Shown here: positions 12,356 through 22,700 of the stretch, in pieces
Numbering within the stretch: position 1 is the first letter of the stretch
Layout of the letters: every line of letters starts with the position of its first letter
Assembly (NCBI GenBank): GCA_023078555.1
Contig: CM041198.1
Span: forward strand, 12,243,374 to 12,307,373
Length of the DNA: 64,000 nt
Source: Ulva prolifera
Taxonomy: Eukaryota; Chlorophyta; Ulvophyceae; Ulvales; Ulvaceae
Reading direction: 5' to 3'
Made by a program: the position numbers and the translations under genes
Notes under the pieces: generated by a model
Database searches by the model: none
Seen by the model: the letters and a program-made list of their open reading frames with translations, nothing else
What the model was told of the DNA's origin: nothing

Positions 12356-13868
12356 CAATTACAGATTCATGAACAGTTCTCTAGAAGCATCGCAGCTTGG
12401 ACCTGCACATGTTGAAAACATGGTTGTGAGCAGGGTTGTGAGCAGGGTTGCATCGATCATGCGTGCGAGTTCCTAGATGTAGAACGTCGGTGGGGGATGA
12501 CCGGCATGCTTGGCTCGAGTTGACTCGTCCTATTAGAAGGCCCAAGCTTGGCAAGACCCATTCCCGCAACGTTGGTGCTTTGTATCTAACTCATGCATGA
12601 ACATGCAGGGATGGGTGCAGTGCAACATATCTACACCAGTAATATGGGTTGCATGAATCACACAGCTGCTGTCTATGTTACCATGGAGCGGACAGATAGG
12701 AATGTGCTCACAATTGACGCGAACATGGATTTTTCATGCTGCAGTGCCAAACGCAGTTTCCGTACCATACAATTGTGGGCAATGCATGCAGATCTAGAGG
12801 CATACAGATGCACCTCCCCAGCACCTCCGCACCTAGAGGTAGCAGCCGCGCGAGAAAGAGAAAAGAGGTCAATTGCCAAAAAAAACTTCAGGAAAAGAAG
12901 GAGTTCCTAGATGGGGCAGTGTCCGTGGCAGGGGGACAGCCAAATACAAATTCTTTATCCACAAACAGATGCATGAGACGTCACCAGTGTCACTACAAAC
13001 ACCCAAGTACACAGCTGCGAACGTTGTGTGGGTATGCTGATGTGTGCTGCGTGTGGCTGGTTGCGTGGGTGTGCGGTGCTACTGTTGCTCGCGGTGCTAC
13101 CTGCCTTGCTCGCTTTGTCCTTGTAACACAGCTGCGAAGAGGCGCAGAAACACATCCCTGCCAGCGTAGAATTCGTCCTTCAAGATGCCAGGTTGGAAGC
13201 CATGGATTGCCCGTCTTGTCTGCGCAGCCGAGAACCCGAGGTGTACTGCTGATGGGGGTCTCCGGCGCTTCTGCACGCGTAATTGCTGGAGGGCGCGGTT
13301 CATTCACATGGACAGCTCCCACGTCCGAAATCCTCGAAGACAGTCAATTTCCATCAGGGCCTGATCATTCTTCAATCCCGACATGTCCATACGCAAAGTT
13401 TACGGCGGGGTCCAGATGACTCGGATCGGCATGCTCTTGAAACCCGGAAGATATCTAAGACAGTGGGTATGCAGCCGGGGTATGCTGCAAATATAAATCT
13501 TCATCTTAGTTCAATACGATCATTTAGAGCTTTGCCTCTCAGCTTTCTGAGGCGCAAACTCTGCGAGAGCGATGGGATATTGAACGAGCGCCGCGGCGTC
13601 AAGTACGCAGCATTCCCGGTGTATTCATGTGCACATGTACATAGGCTGGAGCAGGAGCAGCTTCTTGATCAGCTGCTTTCACGGAGTGCGGTGTGTTGAA
13701 GATGTCTGCTGCACCGATACTGTCAACTGCAGATCGACCACAAGTCATGCAACACAAAACTATGACGAACCCACTTTATTAGCAAACTGGACCATTATTG
13801 TGCATATAATCACTTGGATAAGATTATCGCGTTCGTCTAGGAAAAGGTCAGAAGTAAGGACTGGAGCT
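12356..13868. other. Intergenic region with a short retroposed insertion
   Basis: No gene recognised. The main structure is a 104 bp insertion at 13,022-13,125 (listed separately). Flanking it on the minus strand is a protein-like open stretch (about 13,130-13,300, containing GFQPGILKDEFYAGRD) that could be a fragment of an older gene split by the insertion. A 213-codon plus-strand frame opens at 13,629 and runs into the first exon of the next gene. Confidence 0.4.
13022..13125 (+). mobile_element. Short retroposed element, 5'-truncated copy (104 bp), TTGTA 3' end
   Basis: Flanked by a perfect 13 bp target duplication, ACACAGCTGCGAA, at 13,009-13,021 and 13,126-13,138. The last 80 or so bases closely match the end of a 304 bp insertion at 37,505-37,808, both ending in CTTTGTCCTTGTAAC. 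A shared 3' end, differing 5' lengths and variable 13-15 bp duplications indicate target-primed reverse transcription, as for LINEs and SINEs. No coding capacity. Confidence 0.8.
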
Positions 13869-15828
13869 ATGTCCGACACTGCAGCCGCTTGTGCACGAGC
13901 CATACGGTGGGCAGGGCCACCTGCTGCTATAGCTGCAGCAATAACAACACAGCTTTCACCTGTTGCAGCTGTTGCTATTGCTGTGGCGTCCATGCTGATT
14001 GCCTCCAGCGTTGCGTTCGCAATCGGCGATGCTGATATAGGCCTGCTCGCACGCGGCAAACACTCAGCACAGGCCTACAAAGGGAAGGTCTGTGTCATCG
14101 TAGGGGGAAGTCGTGGCTTTGGGGCAGCACTCGCGACGTATTTGGCTAGGTCAGGCGCTAGCTTGGTCCTCTGTGCGCGAGGGACTGCGCAATTACAGGT
14201 GCTTCTCCCACACCCTGGAACCACATCGGCCATGCTACTTTTGTGCACGCGGAACCTAGATTGTACCTAGCGATTTGTGAGGGTACCCGGCGCGTCTTGA
14301 GATTCTTTCGCTACAAACCGCCGGTGGCCCGGTAATCGTACGCTGTAGGCCGCGTCGAGTGTGGAGGATGCCCGGGTGATAGTAAGGGTGGGTGCCAAGT
14401 GTGTTTGACCTTGTGCCCAGCGTAACCATTTGATTAATCCACAACGGACGCATGGTATAGGCAAAATAGTATGAGATATGCAAAGCACGCAAGGCAGATT
14501 GTCTGCTGAGGCAAGTCAACCCATAGCATCTGCTGTACCTGTGCCTGTCAAGTTGAATTGAGCTGATGCTCGAGTACCGCAGCTGTGATTTTGGGTTCGA
14601 CATGGAATGTACATTGCCATCACAATGCTGTCCACGTTCCAATCATTCGAATTGCAAAGTGCTCTCTCACGCCTATGCTTACTTTACATGATGGGGTCTG
14701 GTTGCTGAAGGTGGTGAAAGAGGCTTGTGATGCTGCATCGCCTGACAAGCAGCCGATGCACACAGTGCCTGTAGATGTGACTGGATCCGAAGACAGTTTG
14801 AAAGCCTTCGCCGAGACTACTGTGTCAACAGTGCCACGTGTTGATTACTGCTTTCTGGCGGCAGGTGCGTCGATGAGCATAGCAGCAGAGCAAGGAGCAG
14901 TACTTTCGTACTTACCTCTGTCGCAGGAACTCGTCTCATGAAATGTAGGAAGCAGTCAAAGCGCCGCTGCAGAGGACACAACTCAAGCAGCGGCTCATGA
15001 ACTTGTGGATCTCAATGCAACAGGGGTCATGGACGTCGGCCGAGTGTTCCTGCCACACCTTCTTTCGCAGGGATATGGGCGGTTGGTTGTCATTGCAAGC
15101 ATGGCTGCTCGTGTGCCGTCTCCTGGGCAGGCAGAGTATTGTGCCTCAAAGCATGCACTACTCGGGTGTGCATCTGCATGTCCTATGATCACTGATGAGT
15201 GAACTTTCCCGCAACAGAGACCTGCTGCCAATGCATCACTGCAGTGTCCACACTACACCAGGTACAACATCAGTAACGGTACTTGGTGGCCAGTTACTCT
15301 CATGGGTTGATCTAGGCATCATCAGTCACACGAATTTCATGCAATTCTTCCGGCTGCATTGCCAGCGATGCGCAAGCAATGTTGCTGTAGATTCAAATGG
15401 GAGTTAAGCTGCCATACAGGTCACTGCTCGTTGTATCATGCAGGTACTTTGCATCATTGGCAGCAGAGGTTGCTGATCGCGGTGTAGGGGTGACCATAGC
15501 ATGCCCCGGGCCGATTGCTGGTGCCAGCACTCGCTCTGTTTTCGGCCCATTTGGGAGGGTACAAAAGAAAGAGGAGCAATCCGGGCAAAGCAACAAGGTA
15601 TCAATGGAACGATGTTGCGAACTCGTCTCCAGAGCAGCAGCGTGTGGTGTGCATGAGGCATGGATAGCCCGTCATCCAGTGTTACTGATGGGGTATCTGA
15701 CGCGCTACTGCCCCAGTGCAGCAAACTGGCTTCTGAGAAAGATCGGGCCTAAAAGAGCGCGAGCACTCAAGGAGGGCAAGAGCGGTTACAGCTTCAACCT
15801 GGCCACAGCCGACAGGAAAGCATTATAG
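13869..15828 (+). CDS. DHRS7-like short-chain dehydrogenase/reductase
   Basis: NAD(P)-dependent oxidoreductase of the classical SDR family, probably ER-membrane bound. The start at 13,869 gives an N-terminus with a long hydrophobic Ala-rich segment (about residues 18-58), as in DHRS7 proteins. Then comes the dinucleotide-binding motif VGGSRGFGAAL (14,103), the LAAGAS block replacing NNAG (14,860), and the catalytic set: serine in VVIASMAARVP (15,090) and Y-C-A-S-K (15,139). The final exon, 15,430-15,828, has ACPGPIAGAST, SMERCCELVSRAA and WLLRKIGPKRARALKEGKSG, the DHRS7 C-terminal signature. The first intron (about 14,200-14,710) is longer than the others. The substrate cannot be read from sequence; retinoid, steroid and sphingoid ketones are known for relatives. 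Confidence 0.85.
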
Positions 15829-15837
15829 CATACATAC

Positions 15838-15842
15838 TGTAA
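15838..15842 (+). terminator. TGTAA polyadenylation signal of the SDR gene
   Basis: TGTAA begins 10 bases after the TAG stop, close to but slightly nearer than usual for algal genes. A second signal further downstream cannot be excluded. Confidence 0.4.
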
Positions 15843-16872
15843 ACGATATGTGTCCATGCAACGCTGCCATATGTATGAACACAATTTCCGAATTTGATCA
15901 ATGTTTGGTCCACATCCATCATGCGCGGGCGCTATTGGTTCTGGCTGTTGTAGACTCCCAACAGCTGCCCAACAATTGCTGTAGCTTGCCAGTACTTGTG
16001 GCAGCAACGATCCACACAGGTTGTCTCGCCGAGATTTAACTCCCCCTCTCTATACTTCTTGTCCATGCACTTTTTGAAGCATGATTCTGTCATCCTGTAT
16101 GTTTCTGAGCCAGTTGTAGCTGGATGTTTCAGGTGTCAATCACGCTTCAGCTCCAGTAGACACCATGGCTCTCTGGGCTGATAGCATACCTATTGAACAG
16201 AGCGACCCTATATTCCATCTCGATCTCTGCGGTAGTCACAGCTCTGTTTGCTAGGTCATTTCCGCTTCCCATGTTGCACAGGCAAGGGTTTCTCTTTCCG
16301 ATTAATGACGGCGACCGATGTGAGCTTACAACCGTTAACAGAGAATGCGAACGCAGTGATCGAGGACAATCAAACACAACCAGCCTATGTGCAAATTGGA
16401 ATACGTTGTGTGTTGCAAAATGTCTTGAGATGACTCATGCCAAACACTGCTGAGGTCTCCGAAGGTCCACGCTGCTCATGTCACATGCACCTTCGGTCAT
16501 AGGCCACATTGTATCTTGTTAACTTGATACGGATGTAAGGAAGCAGCATTGCGATGCTGCGTGGGATGCACAGGCACCTTCGGAGCGGCGCGTTACAGCG
16601 GGGCTGTGGCCATGGATTGACCGGGCCTATTGCAACGCTGTTTGCTGCAGCAGGAGAACCGCGGCACTGGCACACGGCATCCTTTGGCACTCGCCATTGG
16701 CACGCAGGCACACGGTTACCGTTGCACACTTCAAATTGTTGGCATGCTGCTTTCTCTGTTGATGTTTCGGAAACCCGTCAACGACAGGCCCCGAGGTGTT
16801 CTTAATGCCGACGGGCATTGCAGCAAAGCTGTGATCATCACAATTTAAATACCGGCTATACTATACTGAGCC
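15843..16872. other. Intergenic region, no gene recognised
   Basis: About 1 kb between the SDR and TRAP-alpha genes. Only short open frames are present and none has a recognisable motif or splice pattern. It presumably holds the 3' flank of the SDR gene and the promoter of the next gene. No repeats or RNA genes were noticed. Confidence 0.4.
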
Positions 16873-18031
16873 ATGATGACGATGGTTCGGTGGCTTGTGC
16901 TCCACCTTTTCGCATTCTTGGCCTTCACGGGTACTTCTTCGCCAGAGAATGACCCGAGCAATACTGTCTTGCCGCAGTTGCAGATCTCATTTGCGGTGGA
17001 AGAGTTGTAGACAGTCGCGAAGTGTTTCAGTCTGCTGGATCTTGTTGTATCGCAGCAACATGCCGTACACTGGGGAAGGCGCAATCGCGACTCGATACTT
17101 GTCCCGCCAGAGGCAGGCATAGATGTGTAGGCAACTGTAGTTTATCCGTTGGCCTGCAAATGGTTCATGTTCAGGAATGTGACCTCTATCCTTCGTGAAA
17201 AGTACGACTCCATGACCGAAGTTGGCGACTTGCAGGCGCTTGCAATGGCTTCACAATCCCCAGGGCACGGGAGCTCCTTACAAACATGCCGGAGCCGCTG
17301 CAAGATGTCATTGTAGCACAGGCATTTCCCAATTTCGCCCAAGCAAGCCAGATTGTGGTGGGTGAAGAGGTGACGACTCTCATCACCCTCCGCAATGAGC
17401 ATCCATCACACATCAATGTGACATACATCACTGGGTCCATCAACTCTGACAAGGCCTTCAATATTTATCTCCATAACTTCACCACCAGGCCTTACTTCAG
17501 CGTTGTGCCACCAGAAGGTGAACAGTCACTCGAATACCGATTTGCAACACCTGTCAACATGCCAGCCCGGCAGTTCCGCCTGGCCATGACTGTGTTTTAC
17601 GAAGAAGATGGGCCACGACCGTTGAAGCACGCAGCAACCCTCTTCAATAGCACTGTTGAGGTTATCGAGCCGGAGCGTCTGGTTGACACTGAAGCACTTG
17701 GTCTGTACCTCACTTTGTTGGGAATTACAGTAGCTATCGGTGAGTTCTATGTCTCATGATCTGCCGTAATATCAACCTGGTAAGTCCGCCTGATGGGCAC
17801 AGAGATTTGGCTGAAATTTGCGCACCACAACAATGCGACGGTGTTACAGGTTATGTGGTCTACTGCACGGTCAAAGAAATGCCATGGTTTAGGGAAGTAT
17901 CCAAGAAGGCCATTGGGAAGAAAGGCTCAGTCGTAGCAGATGTGCCAGAGACATCCGATAAGTCGGAGTGGTTGACAGGGACCCCACATGATGTACTGCA
18001 ACGTAAGAAAGGTAGCAAGAAAGGGAAATAA
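16873..18031 (+). CDS. SSR1: Translocon-associated protein alpha subunit (TRAP-alpha, SSR1)
   Basis: ER membrane glycoprotein that binds the Sec61 translocon and helps secretory proteins insert. The first exon at 16,873 encodes a signal peptide (MMTMVRWLVLHLFAFLAFTG) and then a short acidic stretch (SSPENDPSN). The main exon, about 17,265-17,738, carries the lumenal domain: EPLQDVIVAQAFP, TLITLRNEHPSHINVTYI, FNIYLHNFTTRPYFSVVPP and YRFATPVNMPARQFRLAMTV, with N-glycosylation sequons NVT, NFT and NST. The membrane segment LGLYLTLLGITVAIG is split by an intron and continues as YVVYCTVKEM. The cytosolic tail ends in a basic KKGSKKGK, typical of the family. Exon 2 (17,160-17,290) is not fully resolved. 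The stop is TAA at 18,029. Confidence 0.9.
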
Positions 18032-18245
18032 AATGGCTGAGGTCACAAAGGTCATTCTTTGTTCGATGGCCACGTAGTTTAAGATATCTCGGATTACGAA
18101 TGTGCCATCCGAGGCTTTCCAGATTACCGGCATATTTGTACAAGCATACATCAGTATCGTTGTACAAATTCTATTTATCAGTATGAGCTTAACAAACCTT
18201 TATCAATGAGAAGCTTACCAAACCAACATTCCTAAAATCGATGCA
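18032..18245. other. Short 3' flank of the TRAP-alpha gene
   Basis: AT-richer non-coding sequence. No TGTAA signal was identified immediately after the stop, so the poly(A) site is not placed. Confidence 0.3.
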
Positions 18246-18419
18246 ATGGATTTCTTGCTTATGCAGCAAGATGCGAAAGGGCGTGCTTTCCCCGGATTAT
18301 ACAAATATGAATTGGTGGGGTGGTGTTCAATTGCCGTTTCCATCACCTGGTTCTGCACCTGTGGTGCTCTTGTACATCGGTTGAAAGGTATGCTGCCTCA
18401 TCCAATAGCCATCAGATGA
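18246..18419 (+). CDS. Possible small membrane protein (57 codons or first exon)
   Basis: Too short for normal gene calling. ATG at 18,246 opens 57 codons with one hydrophobic segment (ELVGWCSIAVSITWFCTCGA) followed by a basic HRLKG, the layout of a single-pass membrane micro-protein. A GGTATG donor lies at about 18,387, just after RLK, so this could be the first exon of a longer gene. No family was recognised and chance is quite possible. Confidence 0.25.
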   Translation: MDFLLMQQDAKGRAFPGLYKYELVGWCSIAVSITWFCTCGALVHRLKGMLPHPIAIR

Positions 18420-18912
18420 TGTCATGAGACGGCCACTTAATCTGCTAAATAGAAGGCTGTGTGTACTCCAGACTCTGTCAGCTTGTTCTGGAATGAACGC
18501 CATGACGGACGGGGGTCACAATGAGACCCTTGCAAGCGTGTTACTGTGGCGCTGCCTTCCCCCTGCTGTGTCAGACCGCCAATTTATCTCTGCTGTATTC
18601 TGGGCTTTTTCACTCTGACACAACGTGAACATGTACTGCCAATGCTGGCCAAACATCCATATGACACAATCAACTTGGAAATATATATGGAGGTAGAGCA
18701 CACAGTGACAATTGAATGATCTCACCCATTGGTGCTATATGTGCATCACACATCTGTAGCTAGCTGTAATATTGAGAGCAGCGTGCATGTCTAACACAAA
18801 CGGACTCAGCCATCTGGTTGGAGCCCAGCAGATTCACATTCTATATGATAGGAGTCAAGATCTGCACGCAGTCGTTCCTGTCACCAATAACCAGTAAATA
18901 ATCAACTGTCGT
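18420..18912. other. Intergenic region, nothing recognised
   Basis: About 490 bases with only short open frames and no repeats, motifs or RNA genes that could be supported by eye. Confidence 0.35.
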
Positions 18913-19345
18913 TCACACACACGTCCTGCTGCTTAACATCCGTGTGGATCTATCAGAACAGGTGTTGCTGTGCCAGCACCGGCTGAGTAGACAGGCAGCG
19001 TACTTGCGTGTGTGAGTCATGAAATCTTCAATCCAGCAACCGTACAATGCCACCAGGGCATTCACAATCGGCAGGACACTGTGGATGTGCCTGAAGATAC
19101 TGGGGCCCCCCGTGCCACATTTGCCGCAATGCGGCCACCCCAAAACAACCTGTGCCTGACATCTGGCAAACATCTGGTGTCCAAAAACACGAACCAACTG
19201 CCTGATCGACCATATGTCGCCTTGGCCTAGTGTGCGGCTTACACGTCGATTAGCATTGGCCTGCGCAAAGCATGACTTGAACGGGTCTCGGAATGTGGCT
19301 GCGTCCACGAGGAAAAGGTGGCATAATAAGATCTGATAGAATAAA
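18913..19345 (-). CDS. Possible small minus-strand gene, unrecognised
   Basis: A 131-codon open frame on the minus strand contains protein-like blocks FRDPFKSCFAQANANR, LVRVFGHQMFARCQAQ and IFRHIHSVLPIVNALVALYG. Consensus-like splice borders lie between them (donor GTGTAAG after ANR near 19,245; acceptor CAG before LVR near 19,204; donor GTTG after CQAQ near 19,155), so three short exons are plausible. The last block is hydrophobic and may be a membrane helix. It would be transcribed divergently from the acetyl-CoA carboxylase gene. No family was identified. Confidence 0.3.
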
Positions 19346-19745
19346 TTTAATACATGGGTCGTGAATATGCATCATAGTTCTTAACGGTAGCCTCGCACCA
19401 TCTGCGGTGTTGGATTTTGGCGAACCAGGGCGCCAGTTCTCGGCGAAAGGCGTCACAGACATGTACGAAATCTATCGAGCAAACTGGTCCGACTAAATTT
19501 GCTTTCTATTGCTAGCGTACTTGCATTCAACTCGCAGGTTCGCTTTGTCGTGCTGCGGTATGTCGAGTATATTGACATGCGGAGTGAAGTGCCAAAGCAG
19601 GTGACGATCACGGCACTGACCGACACAAATCGTAGGCCGAGAAAGTAGTGTTGCGTAGGCGTCATCTAGCGCAGAGTTGTTCGATGATCGCTTATCCCTG
19701 GTACTTGATTCCGGATACGGCTTGACACATAGCTGGTGCAGGGAA
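19346..19745. promoter_or_regulatory. Upstream region of the acetyl-CoA carboxylase gene
   Basis: The 400 bases before the ACC start. An in-frame upstream ATG at 19,677 would lengthen the ACC protein by 23 residues. No TATA box was seen. Confidence 0.35.
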
Positions 19746-22700
19746 ATGCGGCCTGCCGGCGTTCCGAAGCGGATCTCCAGTCTCAGTCAGCAAGTAGACG
19801 TCTTTGTCCAGAATTCTGCGGGCACCAAACCGATTTACTCAATATTAGTTGCCAATAATGGCATCGCGGCAGTCAAATTTATTCGGAGCATCCGGAAGTG
19901 GGCATACACTACCTTCGGCAGCGAGAAGGCTATATGCCTCGTGGCCATGGCCACGCACATGGACATCAAGAGCAACGCTGAGCACATCCACATGGCTGAT
20001 CAGTTTGTGGAGGTTCCGGGCGGCAGCAGTGCTGAGAATTATGGCAACGTGAAGCTCATAGTCCAAATTGCTTCACAAGCAGCCGTGGACGCAGTGTGGC
20101 CTGGGTGGTGTGATTTTTGTCTATCAGGGCTTATGCACCCAAAGTTCATGCTACAACAGCATACTGATATCAAGCTGCATCGGCTCCTAAATCACCTGAC
20201 ATTGCAACCATGTGCTCGGCACTGCCACAGCTTAGCACTGGTTTCAACACGTGCTTCCGATGGATGGGTACATTTGGAACATGTACAGGGGGCATGCTTC
20301 AGAGAAGCCGGAGCTGCCACGCATGCTGCATGAACAGGGTATCACTTTCCTTGGGCCTCGAGAAGCGGCCATGGCTGCGCTGGGTGACAAGATTGCATCC
20401 ACCATTCTCGCACAGTCCGCAGGCGTGCCGACTCTGCCATGGAGTGGCTCAGGGGTGTCAATGAATCTGCAACCGTCAAGCGATGTCACCATCCCAGAGG
20501 CTGTATACCAGTCTGCATGTATTCACAGTGTGGATGAGGCCGTTGACACATGCCAAGCTGTAGGCTACCCTGCAATGCTGAAGGTACGCATTTCATAAAG
20601 CCCAATGCATCCAGCCCTTCTCGCTACCACAATAGCAGACTTCCTCAACTGCTTGCCTCCTCCTGGACGTGCGGTGTGGAGTATGTTGCCCAACAGCATT
20701 CGGAATTTCGGTGGGTGCTGCCTCCTGTCCGTTCAAATCATGCCGGGACACGGCCTGATATAGAGCTCAGTGAGCATTGTTGGGCATAATGCAGGCAAGC
20801 TGGGGCGGCGGTGGAAAAGGCATCAGGAGGGTTTGCTCAGATGAGGACGTGAAGCTGCTGTACAAGCAGGTCCGCGGGGAGGTGCCAGGTTCACCCGTGT
20901 TCTCAATGCGCCTCGCCCCACAAAGCCGGCACCTAGAGGTGCAGCTGCTGTGTGACCGCCATGGGGGGGTTGTGAGCCTGTATACTCGTGACTGCAGCGT
21001 GCAACGGCGGCACCAGAAGATCATCGAAGAGGGGCCCGCCACTGTCGCACCACCACACATGCTACAAGAGATGGAGGCCTGTGCAAGGTGCGCTCCCTCA
21101 GCCATCACTGAATTCGTCCAGTGTACAGCCTTGTCAATCTCTGGAATGCAATACTGGCGGAGACTTTGCTCCAGGTCCAGGTGATGAGGCGCCGGGGCAT
21201 TACCTTCAGTGACATTGTAAGATATGTGGTGTCATTGTCATGGTGTTGTAAGTGAATACATGTCTGGCAGCAGTGTATGTCACCTGCACCCTCAGTGCAG
21301 CCTATCCAGACATGCCATGTGCTCAGGCGCCAGTAGCGTACAGCTAGGCTACCGCTATGATCCCCGAATCAGAACGGCCCCATGGCAGGGGGATAAGGTC
21401 CACATCAATCTTGGGATCACTGCAGGCGCCTAGCTGCATCAGTGGGATATGTTGGCGCAGCAACGGTGGAGTTCCTCTATGTCCTTCAAGAGCAGCGTTT
21501 TTACTTCCTGGAGCTGAATCCACGGCTCCAGGTGGAACACCCTGTCACGGAGTGGTTGTCGGGCGTCAACATTCCTGCATGTCAAGTGATGATTGGCATG
21601 GGTATCCCCCTGCATGCCATGCCTGAGATCACCGCACTGTTTCCTGATGGCATGGACTGCAAGTTCCCTGAGCAGGTACGCTTGGCCTGGCAGCGTGTCA
21701 GACTAGTGTTGATGTGTGCGCATGCTGCCACTTCAATGCAATGGTTTGTGCATGTGCACTGTACGCTGTGCTAGGAGCTTGCTGCATCTTTGAAGTGATG
21801 CTAGGTTGTGTGTAGCCATGTTTTCCACTTGGTGCAATTTTTTTGCAGCTGTAGTCCAATGCAGGTGCCACCTGCAGGGCACGTTGTGGCCGTGCGAATC
21901 ACGTCAGAGCATGCTGAAGACGGCTTCAAGCCAACATGTGGCACGATCGATGAGCTTCACTTCCGGTCAACACCTGAGGTCTGGGCCTACTTCTCTGTGC
22001 GGCCCGGCAGCAAGGTGCACGAGTTCTCCGACTCCCAGTTCGGCCATGTGTTTGCAAAAGGAGAGACCCGCGCTGCGGCAGTGCGGGCTATGGTTGTAGC
22101 TTTGAAGGAGCTATGTATCCGTGGGGAGATCCGCACGCTCGTGGACTATGTTGCGGACATGCTGCAAGAGCCTGCATTTGTGGGTGATCGCATCCACACG
22201 GGCTGGCTCGATGGGCGCATCGCTGCGCAGGTGCGCGTGGAGCGGCCACCCTGGCACCTCAGCGTGATCGCCGGTGCCGTGGATGCTGCCCTCAACGAGG
22301 CGAGCGCCAATGTCTCTGAGGTGCGTGTCAATACGCCTCTGCTGCCGCCCGGGTGCCAAGCTGGTGCCTATAGGGCCTGACTGCACCAGCTTCACACAAG
22401 TACCATGTGTGGAGACTACAAAACTTGTTCAATTTGCCACGCATAATGTTTGATGCCGTCCCTGGCTCCGGTCTGCACACCCGGGCCCCATAGTGTGAAT
22501 CGTCGATGGGGGCCACCCAACTCTACTTGCCTATCGCAGTCACGACCGTGATATTGGTGGCGGCAATGACTGTCAGTGGGTGGTCTGTCACTGCACACTC
22601 ACTCGCTCACAAACATGCATGTAGAGCACATTCTTTGCATGTGTGAACATAGCCTGCGATCATGCTGCTGTGCTGCTCTGCAGTATCTCAAGTATCTGGA

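Noticed and set aside
14256-14642. 128-codon minus-strand frame in the SDR first intron
   Set aside because: No motif and no target duplication found; the intron is longer than its neighbours, but an insertion could not be shown.
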